A stretch of 64,000 bases of DNA from Chrysomallon squamiferum (GCA_012295275.1 CM022678.1:8009316-8073315); one strand, 5' to 3'. Positions 50,806 to 63,593 are shown, counted from the stretch's first letter. Numbers and translations: made by a program. Notes: generated by a model from the sequence alone, not told the origin.

Positions 50806-51995
50806 ATAAAATAATAAGTATTTAAAACTATTTTCTTACCTTTTGAATAGGTAAAATTATGTTACGTTAACTGTATTATATTATATAGTACTTTTCTGTT
50901 GTTGTTCTTATTTAAATATATAAATAAATAAATGTTTCACCTTCTCTATCTTCTAAGTCGTCGTTATATATCATGTAATCATTCTATCTTCCGCTTTCTG
51001 TAAGATTACCAGTCCAATATTCCTCTATTAAACATATTGCTATTGTAGGTTTAAAATAAATTTACAAAACTTCTATTGACGTGTCCCATACATTTAAGGG
51101 TGAGTGATGATAAAAACATACACAAACGTATTAAAAACAAATACAATTTTAAAATATTTATTACAAGTCAACAAACGAAAGCTTGAATAAAACTATTAAA
51201 AATAGAGACTTTCGCATTCACTTTATGGCTGAAAGAATAAATGAATGAATATTTAAAGACAAAACAGCAGCACAAAAAAAAAACAACAACCTAAAGGTAA
51301 GATAATGATATAGTGATATGCATGGAATAAAAAAATTGGTTAAAACACACGTAAAGAGTTGTGAACAATACAGATTAATATTATTAATATTACTATATTA
51401 TGTAGAAAATACTTACCTTTCATAACAGCGACATTTTGTTATTATTCATGCTGTGGTGTATGGATAATTATTTTTAATTCATTTAACACGTTAAATGTAT
51501 TGGCTGATAGTAGTATTGGTACTAACACGTCAGAAACATCAGGTAGTATTTTGTAAAACCTTGGCTGAGGAAAGTATCAGCAGTCACCCATTCACCCTGC
51601 TTTTTCTTTCTATAAGGAATCACATAACTATTAAGTTACAATTAACAATTAAAAACATTTTTTTTTTTCTTAGTTTCATTCATCAGAGATTTTTTTTTTT
51701 TTTTTTCTTCTTTTTCTTCAGTCATCTCAGTTTTTAATATTTGTCAGAAGATTTATATTATTATTTTTCCTCCTTTTAATAAAATTTTGTATCTTTTAGT
51801 TTCTTCTTATTCTACCACCATTTTGTATAATATATAACTGAAAAAAATGCTAAAATGTGTATGAAATAAAGTGACAATATGTAGAAAAAAAAATTGAAAA
51901 AAATCAGAAGAAGCAAAAAGATTTTAATATTTATAGTGCACATACCATTTATAATGAAACAACAAAATGTTTTGATGTAAATAAAAATGTATTAA
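49690..51995. other. Spacer between K4 and LIPT1, no gene recognised
   Basis: Two similar motifs, ggtggcgacactggttg (about 50201) and tttggcgacaccagtatctg (about 50739), resemble the TGG-starting primer-binding sites that follow LTRs; with no coding remnants this is only a hint. Positions 51050-51230 are an inverted copy of 23560-23740. (TA)n tracts lie at 50639-50665 and 50783-50805. Several T-rich runs lie at 51655-51720. Confidence 0.4.
51050..51230 (-). repeat. Dispersed repeat, inverted relative to 23.6 kb
   Basis: The reverse complement of this stretch matches 23560-23740: cataaagtgaatgcgaaagtct against cataaagtgagtgtaaaagt, and tcacccttaaatgtatggga against tcacccttaaatatatggga. It is outside the direct-orientation duplications and so probably belongs to a separate interspersed repeat family. 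Confidence 0.6.
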
Positions 51996-52002
51996 AATCA
52001 GA

Positions 52003-54923
52003 TTAAAAACATTGTTTCACACAATGCAGCAACCATGTAAGAAGATTTTCATTTTCTGAAGATGATGAATTTTTAATTTGTTCTTCAATTTGCTGTAAAA
52101 CTGGAACAATGACATCAACGTCGTATCGCAAACCAGTTAATTTTAAAGAAATATCATTGATCTCGGGTAAAAATATTTTTAGTTTTTCATTCCCGCTCTC
52201 TAGATCAAAGCAAACATTTTCTATCTTTCCTTTACTGATCATTAAATCTATTTTCAAACTGTGACCAGAATGACTTGAAAAATGTTTAAAAACTGAAAAT
52301 TTTGGACTATTTCCATACACCCACTCCCAAGATTTCAGATTTTTCACATTTTTGTCCAGGCCAGGAAATAATTCTTCTGTTGGCTTAATATAGTTTATGG
52401 TGCTCTCCTGCAAAAAAATATTTTTAAAAATTAAAATAAAAACAGTGTCTTTTTTATTTGTAAGTTTGCCTTATAAAATAAAATTTATTAATATTATTAG
52501 ATTCTGACTGCACATTTGATAACATGCTAAAAAGTCTGTTGCATTTGTTCATGACAACATATGGAGTTAAGTTTTATATATTATATTTGCTGATAATAAT
52601 AATAAACTTTGTTGCAATAATATATATATATGTTGTAGATTTAAAATTTTGTATAAAAACTCTTTAAGAATTTTTAGACCAGATTGGGTCTCAAATATAT
52701 ATCTTTCCTTCTTTGATTGTGATAACTGCATTAAAAGATGTTGCATTATTTATAATCCTTGTAATTTACTCTGATATAGAGGATCTAATTCTTCAGGAAA
52801 AAAAACCTAATGCATCAACAATGTTAAACACACACAAACATGGCAAAAACAAAAGTTCCCGTTTCATCCTTCACTGAAGAGATTTTGAGACTTGATAGAA
52901 AGAAATGTCGGCATCAGTCCAGTAATGTTTCCTAGAAGAAAACATACCAAAGAATAGCATTTAAAACTCTGTACAAACCTTCTTTAAATTGCGTCGGAGG
53001 AATAAACTTCCAACTGTTTCAACAACGTCGTCAAATGTTATGTCTGCTACAGCTTCTCTGACATTCATCACATACGCTGGAATACTCTCTGTGGCTTTAC
53101 TCTGAACCCCAACCTACTCAAAGTTAGATTTAAAATGATTAATATTTTATTTACTAAATCTGAATAGATCAAAATTAGATTTAAAATGATTAATATTTTA
53201 TTTAATGAATCTGAATAGATCAAAATTAGATTTAAAATGATTAATATTTTATTTAATAAATCTGAATAGATCAAAATTAGATTTAAAATGATTAATATTT
53301 TATTTACTAAATCCAAATAGATCAAAATTAGATTTAAAATGATTAATATTTTATTTACTGAACCTGAATAGATCAAAATTAGATTTAAAATGATTAATAT
53401 TTCATTTAATAAATCTAAAGTGATCAAAATTAGATTTAAAATTATCAGTATTTTATTCACTAAATCTGAAAGCAGGTAAACGGAAATCTGTTTCAAAAAT
53501 TATTAATGTTTATGAATAACTATGTAAGAAACATACATATCTTCACTTATGTATGTATGTAAAAGTGCTTACTTTCTTGAGATGGTGAATCGATATTAAT
53601 GCATGAAAGAGTTAAGCACTAACATTAAGTACATATCAATAAGTATATGTGTATATAAGAAATGATTTAGTAAAAATAAAATTACACCATTTTTGACTGT
53701 AGCAGAGCATTCAGTTTATCCTTGTCGACATTGAGCAGAAATGTAAAATGGTGATACGTTTTATTTCCACTCAGTTTCGCAGCAGTTCCAGAAACCTACG
53801 GAAAAGAAACTGTTCATTTTTTACATATCAGCAAGTCTTCTGCATCAAATAATTTAAGTTAAAACTGCACATAATCTTCAATCTGTATCATACAGCATAC
53901 GTAACTTTTCTTTTTAGAGCACATATACCAAATGCTTTAACTTAAAATGCCTCTAATTAAAATGGATTAATTTCATTTATTATAAATCTTTTCACATAAT
54001 CTTCAGTCTTTATGCAGTTTATTTTACTTACAAAATAATTTAACTTGAAAAGATGAAAATTAGAATTCAGATGGAAAACTTTCATACATTATAAGGTTAT
54101 TTCATAATCTGTAATCTTTATGTAATGATATTTTATTACGCCAAACATCAACCTAAAATAAAGATAATTATTATTCAAAAGAATAAATTATAAACTCTCT
54201 TCACATAATCTTCAATCTTTATGTAATTTTATTCAGATGTACATAAGACCAGATGATTTAACTCGAATACATATAATTACAATTTAAATGAATAAATGTC
54301 ATACATTTTTGGACATAATCTTCAATTATTGTACAGTTCATTTTAACATGGCAGTACATACCAAATTATTATTTTCTTAAAATACTTACTTTGTAAGTCC
54401 CATTCAAAATGAGATCATCGCGCTTATTCACAGTGAGGTCAACATCCCATCTTGATGTTACTGCCTCGACAACAAGTTCCAAATTAGCTTTTCTGTTGTA
54501 TCTCTGACGAGACATTATGAAGGAAAAATTAACGTTGCCTTCATCGTGGTAGACTGCGCCACCACCACTTCTTCTTCGAACAACGTCAACATTTTTCCGC
54601 CTGGCTTCAGACAAATTGCATTCTGTCCACAAATTCTGATGACGGCCAATGACAACTGCAGGAGAGTTCCTCCACATGAGCAGGTAACTCTTGGTAAGAA
54701 GATCTTCATGCTCAAACAGCCAGTCCTCAAGAGCCAGGTTGACGAAAATGTTAGTGGAGGTCGAAACCAGTACAATATGTTCTACTGAAGGATTTAAATT
54801 CTTGGAGCAGAATCTTTTCAGACATAATGAAATGGTAGATTTTGATTGTTGATATTTTTTAAAGTGAAAAAGTATACCCTGTCTGTGTATGCAAAACACT
54901 TTAAATATTTTTGTTGTCTGCAT
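52003..54923 (-). CDS. LIPT1: Lipoyltransferase 1, mitochondrial
   Basis: LIPT1 moves lipoyl groups, in animals chiefly from the glycine-cleavage H protein, onto E2 subunits of the mitochondrial 2-oxoacid dehydrogenases. There are four coding exons: 54390-54923, 53688-53795, 52979-53113 and 52003-52407, all phase 0, giving 393 residues (human protein 373). The N-terminus is basic and lacks acidic residues early on, consistent with a mitochondrial presequence. Family motifs: NLALEDWLF, PAVVIGRHQNLW, RRRSGGGAVYHDEGNVNFSF and NGTYKVSGTAAK, containing the conserved catalytic-type Lys, followed by TYHH. The long last exon supplies the C-terminal accessory domain (SWEWVYGNSPKF). A tctctacag acceptor at about 54940 implies a non-coding first exon, probably ending at 55559 with a consensus gtaagt donor. 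No frame damage seen. Confidence 0.93.
53105..53465. repeat. 51-base minisatellite in LIPT1 intron
   Basis: About seven tandem units of 51 bases sharing gatcaaaattagatttaaaa and gattaatattttattta. It starts at the 5' edge of the LIPT1 exon 52979-53113, within the upstream intron. Because 51 is a multiple of three, the minus strand shows a long repetitive open frame (LIL-rich), which is a by-product and not a protein. Confidence 0.9.
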
Positions 54924-54939
54924 TTGGTCATCTGGCTGT

Positions 54940-55788
54940 AGAGAAAAAAAAAAAATCTTGAAAATTTGTATTCTTTGCTGAAATTTAAATTCAGTTTAAA
55001 GTGAGCATAAAAATAAGGATCTTCTCAGTTGACATGTATCAAACAAATTTATTTTTCATCTGTTTATTATGGAAAGCTACTTTTTAATTTTAAATTTATG
55101 TAAAAGAATATATATATATTTTTTTAAATATTATATACACACACACACACACACATTCATATTTAAAACTAAACAAAATGGATATATTTTATTTATTGCT
55201 TGCTTACATTTCTCTTTACGTTAACCAAACAAATAATAAATTCCGTTTCTGGTTACCTTCTTTATTACTGAAGTAAATTCTGCAAAAATTTAATTATTTT
55301 AGTTAAATATCACTATTCACTGTAGTTGGAGCTTTAGACTATAGCACAGTTGAATTCGGCACTTCGCGATTCTTCATTATGCCTCAAGGGGTTTTGATGG
55401 ATAATACTGTCTAATAAGAATTAAATCAATTTTTTCGGATATATGCAGTTATAATAATATCAAAAGTTAATATATTCGAAAGCCTCATTTAATAATATTC
55501 TTCTAACTACATTGACTTGATTAAGTTACAATCTGCTACCGGCATAAAATGTACTTACTAAATTTCCTCCATTGTAATAGAGCGCAACAAGGAACATTAT
55601 TACAAATAAATTATTATTGCTGACATATTTTTAAAGGAAGATTGAAGAAGATAATATTTTAAGTCTAATAATTATAAGTATTTTACAGTACTCAATCTTC
55701 ACATAATTCATTAATTTGTTAATAAGACCCTTTTATGCTTATTCCTTGTGTTTCGATAATCGGGTGGAAATACAACAGAAGAAATAGT
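54940..55788. promoter_or_regulatory. Divergent LIPT1/CCDC43 promoter region
   Basis: The two genes are head to head. If the LIPT1 non-coding exon ends at 55559, the transcription starts must lie between about 55560 and 55788, a gap of at most about 230 bases, which implies a shared bidirectional promoter. The stretch is AT-rich, without a CpG island or a clear TATA box. The LIPT1 5' intron (54940-55558) holds a short (CA)n and nothing else notable. Confidence 0.5.
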
Positions 55789-57949
55789 ATGGCAGCCTCC
55801 TGTAGTCCATATGATCTGTGGCTGTCAGACAAACTTTTGTCTTTAAATGAAGACGTGGATACAGATGTATTTGTTTCCTACATATCTGCAATATTAGATG
55901 AAACTGATACTCCAGATGAAGAAAAGAAAGAAAGTTTAGCAAGCATTATCGGAGAAGTGGTTGTTGGTTTCAATTTTTGATTATATCTTTCTTTTCTAAT
56001 ATTTTAATCTTATTAATACAGTATTGTTGTATTATGATTATGGTCATTAAAATTTAAGCTTTGTTAAATTTTTAAAGTATTAAGTGTAACTATTATTTTT
56101 TTTTTTATCCATCACATATGCATGAAACGTGCAGCACGAAGGCAAATTGTTCGATTATATTTGAAAAAAAAAAAGTTTTAACGTGGTATATTATAGACTA
56201 TACAGATAATATACTATATAAATTATAATTATATAATACACTTATTATTATTAAGCATTGTATATCGTTATTCATTGAATGATTGATTAACTTAATAAAA
56301 TGATTTGCGTTAGTTCAAACCTGGATAAATTTTATTTCTGTAATTTCTATTCAGAGTTTTTCTTCCATATGTTTCAAAAACTAAATATATACAAACATAT
56401 TTTAAAGAAAGAATAATAACATTGTCGTGCACAAATAGCAACAGTTAAATTGTCGTTTTCTGTTCTTATAGACTGACAGTATTGAGAGTGTTTGTAATGA
56501 GTTGATAGAGAAATGGAATGAATTTCATAAAGAGAACTTAAATGCAAATGAACACAAAACAGGTGAAATATTATTTTATTGTAATTTAATATCAATAATG
56601 CTTATTTTATATTTATGAAGTAAATATATAGGCTAATTATAGATACTAATAAGGAGCATTTGGTATTGGTTACTACTATGTATGTACTTCACAATATTTA
56701 TAGGTATGAATGTGTGTTTATCCATTTGTTGTTTAATATAATATAGCTATTAATACTTTTATGTTTTTAAATTTTGGCTTTTATGAGTGTTTATTTCTCT
56801 ATTCATATATATTTTAGAAGTTTCACTGTATAAACATTTTCTTCAAAAAAAAAAAGTGTGGTATACCAAAAACAACACATTCTTATAACAAACATCGCAA
56901 AGTATTAAGTATAAAAATAAAATATCAAACAAAATGCTTATCGAACCTTCCATTTAGGTTAAATGTAAAATTTGGTAACTATGAGATTCACTGAAGAAAG
57001 TTCATCATATTGTTACTTCATTTTTTTTTTTTTTTTAAACTTGTCAGCTGATTTGAGTGACAGGTTTTCACAGATTCTAAAAGCTCAGAAACTCCCAGTG
57101 GCCAAAGAGAGACAACTCACTAGTGAAGAACTTGCCAGAAAAGAAGCCATTTTAGCACACTACCGTCAGATGTCTGACGATGAGTATCCTTTCCTGGATC
57201 CATACAAAATCCATTTACCAGAGAGCACTGGATTCTTGCCTTGAGGAGGATCCAGGTTCTAATCCTGACAGTGAAGGTTTGACAAAACTGGTGCAGTAGA
57301 GTTGAAATGACAAAAAAAATAGCATGATAGTGTTGACTCATAAAGTATTTGTATTTTCAGCATAAACCATTGAAATATAAGAATATTAAGTACTGTACTG
57401 ACACGAAGTCGCCAGCCATTGTCACATGACACATTCACTCATTTTTATGAAAAACAAAAATAGCTTCTCTTGTTAGGGCATAACGAAGAATTTCTGTGAA
57501 TTGTTACGTTCTTTCCTTAACAAGATCTTAGCGACGAAGAAGCTGAAGAAGAGACAACAAAGAAGAGTGAAGGAGATGGAGACAGTATCTTTTTGTTAAA
57601 GTACGCCTGTCGTGCCAATAGTGTAATTATACCAAAAACTGGCATATAAGATGTACATGAAATACATAAACGGATTTCATGTTCAGACTTATAACTCAGA
57701 CTCTCTTAGTATTAAAAAAAGCAAAATTCCAAAGTCCATAATGCTTCCAGGCATTTTGTTTCAGGGATCTCAGACCGGCGTGTATGTTTGTCTGTATATA
57801 AACAAGTGCAAGCAGACAGACACACACACACACACAGTTCTGTATTTATCCTGCAGTCTGTGCATAGTAGCAAAATGTTGACTAGGTAAATTTAATTTTT
57901 GGGGGACACTAACAAAAATATTAGCTTTTTGGTATGGAACTATATTTAG

Positions 57950-57996
<47 letters not shown>

Positions 57997-58806
57997 TGTA
58001 GGTAGGTAGGTAGGTAGGTAGGTAGGTAGGTAGGTAGGTAGGTAGGTATGTATGTATGTATGTATGTATGTATGTATGTATGTATGTATGTATGTGTATG
58101 TATGTGTGTATGTATATGTATGTATGTATATAGACAAACACACACATTTTTCAAAGTTACACATTTAATGTTTAATTGCTGGTTAAGGTCTTCAAAGATT
58201 GGGTTGAATGGGTTTGAAGCAGCCTCACGGGATAAAGCTGATGTTTTGAGACAGTAACCAGTTATTTCTTTTACCCTGCCATCCTGGTTAATATAAAAAC
58301 TATTTTATCTTTCAACTCAACTCTCTCCACTAGCACATTAACATACATTGATTTTGTTGTTGCTATACATCAAAACAAAATAATTGTATATATTTAAATG
58401 TGATTTTTTTTTTTCTTCTTCAAAATGAACAAGGTGTGTGTGTTTGTCCTATACTTTCAAAATATCTGAGGGAAATTTTGATTTAATATATTGTTGACAA
58501 ATCTTTCTTAATAACAAAGTTACAAAGTAAAATGATCTTGCGAAAATTCATGACACTTGGCATCAAGTGATGATATGAAAAATCATCCCTGTTTGATGAT
58601 CCTTGACTTGCTCAGATCTTGTGTTGAAGAATATCAACAAAGATGCTGTGATGAGGGCAGAGAGAGAGAAACGAGAGAAGGCAAAACAGGAGTACGAGAG
58701 AAAGAAAGAGAAAGACAAAAAGGACAGAGAGAACCAGAAACAGAAACTTCTCGATCGTAAAGAGGCAGAAAAGAAAAGAACACAGAAAGGAGAGAAACGG
58801 CGGTAG
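55789..58806 (+). CDS. CCDC43: Coiled-coil domain-containing protein 43
   Basis: A conserved animal protein of poorly known function. There are five exons: 55789-55959, 56472-56562, 57048-57183, 57532-57584 and 58616-58806, summing to 642 bases (213 residues; human 224). The start ATG gives MAASCSPYDLWLSDKLLSLN; an upstream in-frame ATG at 55735 is possible but does not fit the family. The N-terminal helical domain (VFVSYISAILDETD, then VCNELIEKWNEF) is followed by SEELARKEAILAHYRQMSDD, an acidic stretch (DDEEAEEETTKK), then NINKDAV and a Lys/Arg/Glu-rich coiled coil ending KKRTQKGEKRR, the family's characteristic tail. The exon 4 donor (GACA/gtatct) was chosen because it alone keeps frame and the aligned NTN-like motif; the exon 1 donor (GTG/gttgtt) is less certain. 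Confidence 0.9.
57951..58132. repeat. Compound TA, GTAG, TATG microsatellite
   Basis: A (TA)n tract of about 40 bases runs into about 50 bases of (GTAG)n and then about 50 bases of (TATG)n, in the last intron of CCDC43. The multi-frame open tracts across it are artefacts. Confidence 0.95.
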
Positions 58807-59443
58807 CAGACGTGAAACTTTCATTTGTTTTTTTCATATTTCTTCTTTCATTTGTTTTTTTCATTTCTTCTTTCGTTTGTGTTTTTTTTTTTTTTTTTTT
58901 TTTTTGATTGTTTGTTTCTTTTTGGTTTTTTTAAAGATAACTTCAGAGTTAATTTGTTGTTACTCATGTAAATACAACGAAGTGGAGTGACATTAAATTT
59001 GAATTAAAATTTATCTTGTAATATTTTAATTTATTTTAACCATTGCTGCTATTATTATTATTATTATTATTACAATATTGTTATTTTTTTGTAGCCAGAT
59101 CATGATAAATTCAGGGAAAATATATATACACATACACACCACACACACATTTTCAGATGTTTATTACATATATTTTGGTACCAAAGATACTATTATATGT
59201 TACCTTTTGGGGGTTTTTCTTTCATTTTTTTTCATTTATAATTTTGTTTTATTTATTTATGTCATTGATTCTTTCTTTATTTCATTTTATTTTTTATTTT
59301 TATTTTTTTCTAGGCTTTGATTGCTTAATTTTAATTTGTTTCTTTATTATTTATTTTTTATTTTTTAAATTTTGTTTATGTGACCATATCCCCAGGTTAC
59401 ATTTATTACTCTTTATAATTGTGAAGAGTTGTCTTCCTTGACT

Positions 59444-59456
59444 AATAAATAATAAA
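59444..59456 (+). terminator. Polyadenylation signals of CCDC43
   Basis: Two AATAAA hexamers (59444 and 59451) lie about 640 bases after the CCDC43 stop, at the end of a T-rich tract that reads as 3' UTR. They are the best candidate for the transcript end. Confidence 0.55.
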
Positions 59457-59469
59457 AGTTTGAAATTAT

Positions 59470-60253
59470 AATCCATTTTGCTTGTGTCATTGTTGTAGTT
59501 TATTATTATTATTATTATTATTATTTACATCCATATTTGCCTTGATTGTCTGTAGAATTATACAAGTGTTTCTTTGTGCCTCTGTGTTTTAAATCGGAAA
59601 TTGAATACTCTTGTATTATAACACAATAGTTTTAATAATACAGCCTGAGATATTTAATATTAAAATAGTAATTTACAGTACATCTTGATTTAATGGACCT
59701 ATAATAAACAAATATTTTAAAATGCTAATAGTTTAATATTATTGCAATAATATACCAAATATTTAATTTAAAATGTTACCGAATAAAGTCAATAAGTGAC
59801 AGCAAAGCCATGATCAGTATAAATGATGTATATTAATATACTGTGTCAGCTATGCCAGTTACATGCTCTGGAATATCGCATGAATTATTGAAGGCATCGC
59901 TTATACCAGGGGAATTGAACTTCCAAGGGTTTTAAATAAATTATAATCTGCCAAATTATGTATGTTACTCTGAGTATTTGATTTTACAAGAAATTAGTTG
60001 AAGAATGTTCCCAGTAGTAACAACATAGTTTTATATTGTTACTACAGCTGTAGCTGATGCAATAAAAAGTAATTTAGGAAGTATTTAAAATAAATAACAA
60101 ATTCAGTATCTTTAAATTTCAGTTATCTGTTCTGTTTAGAAACTTACAGTAAAGGAGTAAGTATATAAAGTAAAAATATTGAAATGTATAATGTTGTCTT
60201 CTGTAAATGTTTATTATTATTATTATTTTATTATTATTATTTTATTATTATTA

Positions 60254-60293
<40 letters not shown>

Positions 60294-60839
60294 TTAAATT
60301 GTACAGTATCAGTTTCTCTAATTTCAAAATGTTGCACAATATTTAAGCAATAAATGTAAAAATACATGATGAAATAGACCAAAGTTTCTGGGCCTGATGC
60401 AATGAGCAGTAAATAATATTTTAACAAGTAAAATCTTTAGAATTATAAATTCTAATGATAAAATTATGCAATTTTTAATTAACTTATTATTATATTTTAT
60501 TAATTTATTTTTTATTTGTTTACTTATTTTGTTCTTTCAGTTAAACAATCGTTCGTTCATTCATTCATTCATTCATTCAATATTGTTAAATTATATCCGT
60601 TTTCTACCTATTGCAAATTAACGTAAAAGACTAAGTCCGCTTTGATTAACTCCGACAGACTGAGATCACGATTGCTTTGTTATTGCGTTATAAATTAATA
60701 CTATCTTTAGCCGGGTAGATAAGGTTAAAAACTAAGATAAACGAAAAATAAGTAATTCTGTTTTTGTTCTTCACTGATGACGTCAGTATATTCGGATTAA
60801 ACTTGCTAATAAATACGGAACTGGTTAAACTCCAATTTG

Positions 60840-60842
<3 letters not shown>
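59470..60842. other. Intergenic, no gene recognised
   Basis: AT-rich sequence with (TTA)n at 59500-59525 and 60210-60296 and (ATTC)n at 60558-60580. The open frames are low complexity. Positions 60600-60840 are slightly less AT-rich but show no exon. Confidence 0.6.

Positions 60843-60912
<70 letters not shown>
60843..60912. repeat. CT dinucleotide microsatellite
   Basis: About 35 uninterrupted CT units, followed after a short gap by (TTA)n at 60930-60966. Confidence 0.97.
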
Positions 60913-60918
<6 letters not shown>

Positions 60919-60929
60919 TTCAGAACTAA

Positions 60930-60967
<38 letters not shown>

Positions 60968-61307
60968 GTTTAAGCTAATATTGCTAAGATAAAGAGTCAG
61001 CATGTATTAATATTGTTACTCAGCGTTGCACGTAAACATTTGAAATTGCTCACGGATCCAGGTCACATGACGAAATAGCAGACGATATCTGTGGCTATTT
61101 GAAGATCCGATGTAATACACTGATCTTGTCACGATAAATTAGTAAAGCAGGATGTGATACCATTGATTGGGTTTCCTTTAATGTTTTATTCTATTCTATT
61201 TTTTTGTTTTATTTTATTTTAACAGACTGTAAATCCCAAATTATATTTTTAAGCTCAAAGTTATTGTCAGTTTACCTTTGGTTATGGATATGTTTTAGCT
61301 TGTATTT

Positions 61308-61334
61308 TGTGTGTGTGTGTGTGTGTGTGTGCGC

Positions 61335-61403
<69 letters not shown>
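61308..61403. repeat. GT then GA microsatellite
   Basis: (GT)n of about 11 units, a gcgcgt junction, then about 34 uninterrupted GA units. The GA tract is complementary to the CT tract 430 bases upstream. Confidence 0.97.
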
Positions 61404-61407
<4 letters not shown>

Positions 61408-61914
61408 TATGTACGTAATATATTTTCTCTATGCACAAATACCGTAGTCATATGGGTAAATACCCGAGTCATATATAACATACACACACACATACAATCA
61501 TTCACTGAAGGCTATTAAAAGTGTTTATGTAAATATTTGTAATATTATTCAAACTAATTAAAGAAAGCGGAAAACATCACAAAAAACATTAAATTTCTTT
61601 CAAGAACAAAAGAATTATTTTTTTACACGTCACTGAAGCTAATCCCCGCAAAGCAGGTCACGTGAGTACATCAGTATTTCCTGCGTACCACCGTGATCCT
61701 ACAAAGCATACGTAAATAAAACACGTCTGCTCCGCTCTGTCGCTTACATCAAAGAAAAAGTATCAAAACCACAGAGACGTTATTTTCGAAATTGCAAATT
61801 CGTTTCATGTTTATTTTTATTTTTTAATATTTACTTTTTTTATTTATTTATTTCCTTATATTGTTTAAGTTAATCAGCAAGATAAAATAGATGGTAAGAT
61901 GCGTATTATTATGT
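61404..61914. other. Intergenic, no gene recognised
   Basis: Positions 61630-61750 are less AT-rich than their surroundings and contain gtcacgtgagt (an E-box CACGTG) and several CpGs. They might be regulatory, but nothing around them shows a gene. Confidence 0.4.
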
Positions 61915-61916
61915 TA

Positions 61917-61922
<6 letters not shown>

Positions 61923-61947
<25 letters not shown>

Positions 61948-61962
61948 ATTTATTTATTTATT

Positions 61963-61974
<12 letters not shown>
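61923..61974. repeat. Perfect 52-base TAAA/TTTA palindrome
   Basis: (TAAA)n meets (TTTA)n at an AAATTT centre (61948/61949), giving two 26-base self-complementary arms able to form a cruciform. An (ATT)n tract of about 45 bases follows to 62015. Confidence 0.9.
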
Positions 61975-62015
<41 letters not shown>

Positions 62016-62437
62016 CGTCATTTTCATCATCGTTATTCATAAAAAAAAATAAAAAAATCAAGTTTAATCGTTAAAATTATACTGCACCACATTGCACGTG
62101 TGTACACTTACATTATCGAGACAGTTTACCAATGAATCTTGTACACGTCACAGAGTTTGATTAGTGTCGTCTGCCAATAAAATTTAACCACATGATAGTC
62201 CACTTTTTTCTTTTTTAAAGTATACTTTTATGATTTGCTAGAAATGTGAGTATATTACTGTATATTACAATTCAATTAACGACAACAACTATAATAATAA
62301 TAATAATAACCACTAACACATAATTTAAAAAAAAAAAAAAAAAAAAAAACGTTTAAGAAATAAAATAAAATAAAATAAAATAAATATATATTAAAAAAAC
62401 AACAACAACAACAACAACAAAAAAAAAAAAACGCTGA

Positions 62438-62720
62438 TTATACCGCATTCATTTTTAGCCCCAATATGTCCGAAAATGTCACTGGTCTCAAATATCTGCA
62501 CCTCGGAATCGATCGTGCACTAAATGACCTTGGTTCAAGGAAAGTAATCATTTGTTCTTGAGATGGTGAGGTACATGGAACGTCAGCCATAAAATATTTG
62601 ACTAAACTCGTAATTACTTGAATGTTTAAAAATCCTACTGAATGGCACCAGTCTCCATTGTTAATTGTTCGCCGTTTCTGGACAAGGTTAAGAAAGGACT
62701 GAACGAGTATGATGATGATG
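62438..62720. other. Higher-complexity island, unidentified
   Basis: This island of about 280 bases has balanced base composition between low-complexity tracts. The minus strand is open throughout (LVQKRRTINNGDWCHSVGFL, then SIPRCRYLRPVTFSD), and the plus strand shows shorter open blocks. No family recognised, and no splice context was judged convincing. It could be an old repeat or a decayed exon. Confidence 0.3.
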
Positions 62721-63526
62721 ATGATGATAATAAAAAGAACGTTCTGATTCATACATTTTTTTTCGTTGTGTATAACAACAGCTTGTGATGTTTTTACGTT
62801 ATCATCATCATCATTGTTATTATTAATATCATTATCATCGTTAATAACATCATCATCACCATCATTGTCATCGATAAGAACTATTATTATTATTATTATT
62901 ATTATATTCGACGGTAAGGGTTCTTTCTACCGATTTGTATTTTTTTTTTTTTAATAAACCCTGCACAAAGATGTCTACTGTGACTTCGATACTGATGAAA
63001 ACGTAACTGTAACAAAATAATTAAAAAAAAAAATTCAAATACTCGAACGTATTACCCGAATATTGACAGATACTTCGAGATAATTTATATAAACACATAA
63101 AAATACAACACAGGCACAGATAACCCACTGAGACGAAATGCGTAAATACGAAGTAAGATCTAAGCAGACCTAAAAATAGACAGGGTACATACGTACGTGC
63201 GCATAATATATAGTTTATTAACAGCGCCCGAAGCACAATGTAAATAGACTGTTGAAGCTGACAGTTCATGTTTTGCATTATTCACCACTCCCAGAAATAT
63301 AATACTTGTATAATAAATATACGCTTGCATAGACATACATACATAGACATTATATTACATCTATGCATGCACGTATGCATGAATACAAAATTAACAATAT
63401 CTCACATATGCGCGCGCTTATAATTTCATACACAGACATGGTAAAATTTATGCAGACATTGATACAATCATTAATAAGAATATATGTACAATAAAACAGT
63501 TTATTTATTTATTTCTTTATTTCTTT

Positions 63527-63538
63527 ATTTATTATTAC

Positions 63539-63592
<54 letters not shown>
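63527..63592. repeat. ATT trinucleotide microsatellite
   Basis: An (ATT)n tract of about 20 units following a TTTA-rich run. Confidence 0.95.

Positions 63593-63593
<1 letters not shown>

Noticed and set aside
53068-53496. 142-codon repetitive leucine/isoleucine-rich open frame
   Set aside because: It is a by-product of a 51-base minisatellite (multiple of three); it overlaps the LIPT1 exon, read in a different frame.
54515-54788. Open frames in other frames over the first LIPT1 exon
   Set aside because: They are shadow frames; the frame with RRSGGGAVYHDEG and NLALEDWLF is clearly the coding one.
57240-57275. Possible tRNA or SINE B-box (ggttctaatcc)
   Set aside because: No A box or cloverleaf could be built around it, and it lies just after a CCDC43 exon; chance match.
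57770-58164. Open frames rich in THIY, YLPT and YIHT repeats
   Set aside because: They derive from the compound TA/GTAG/TATG microsatellite in a CCDC43 intron.
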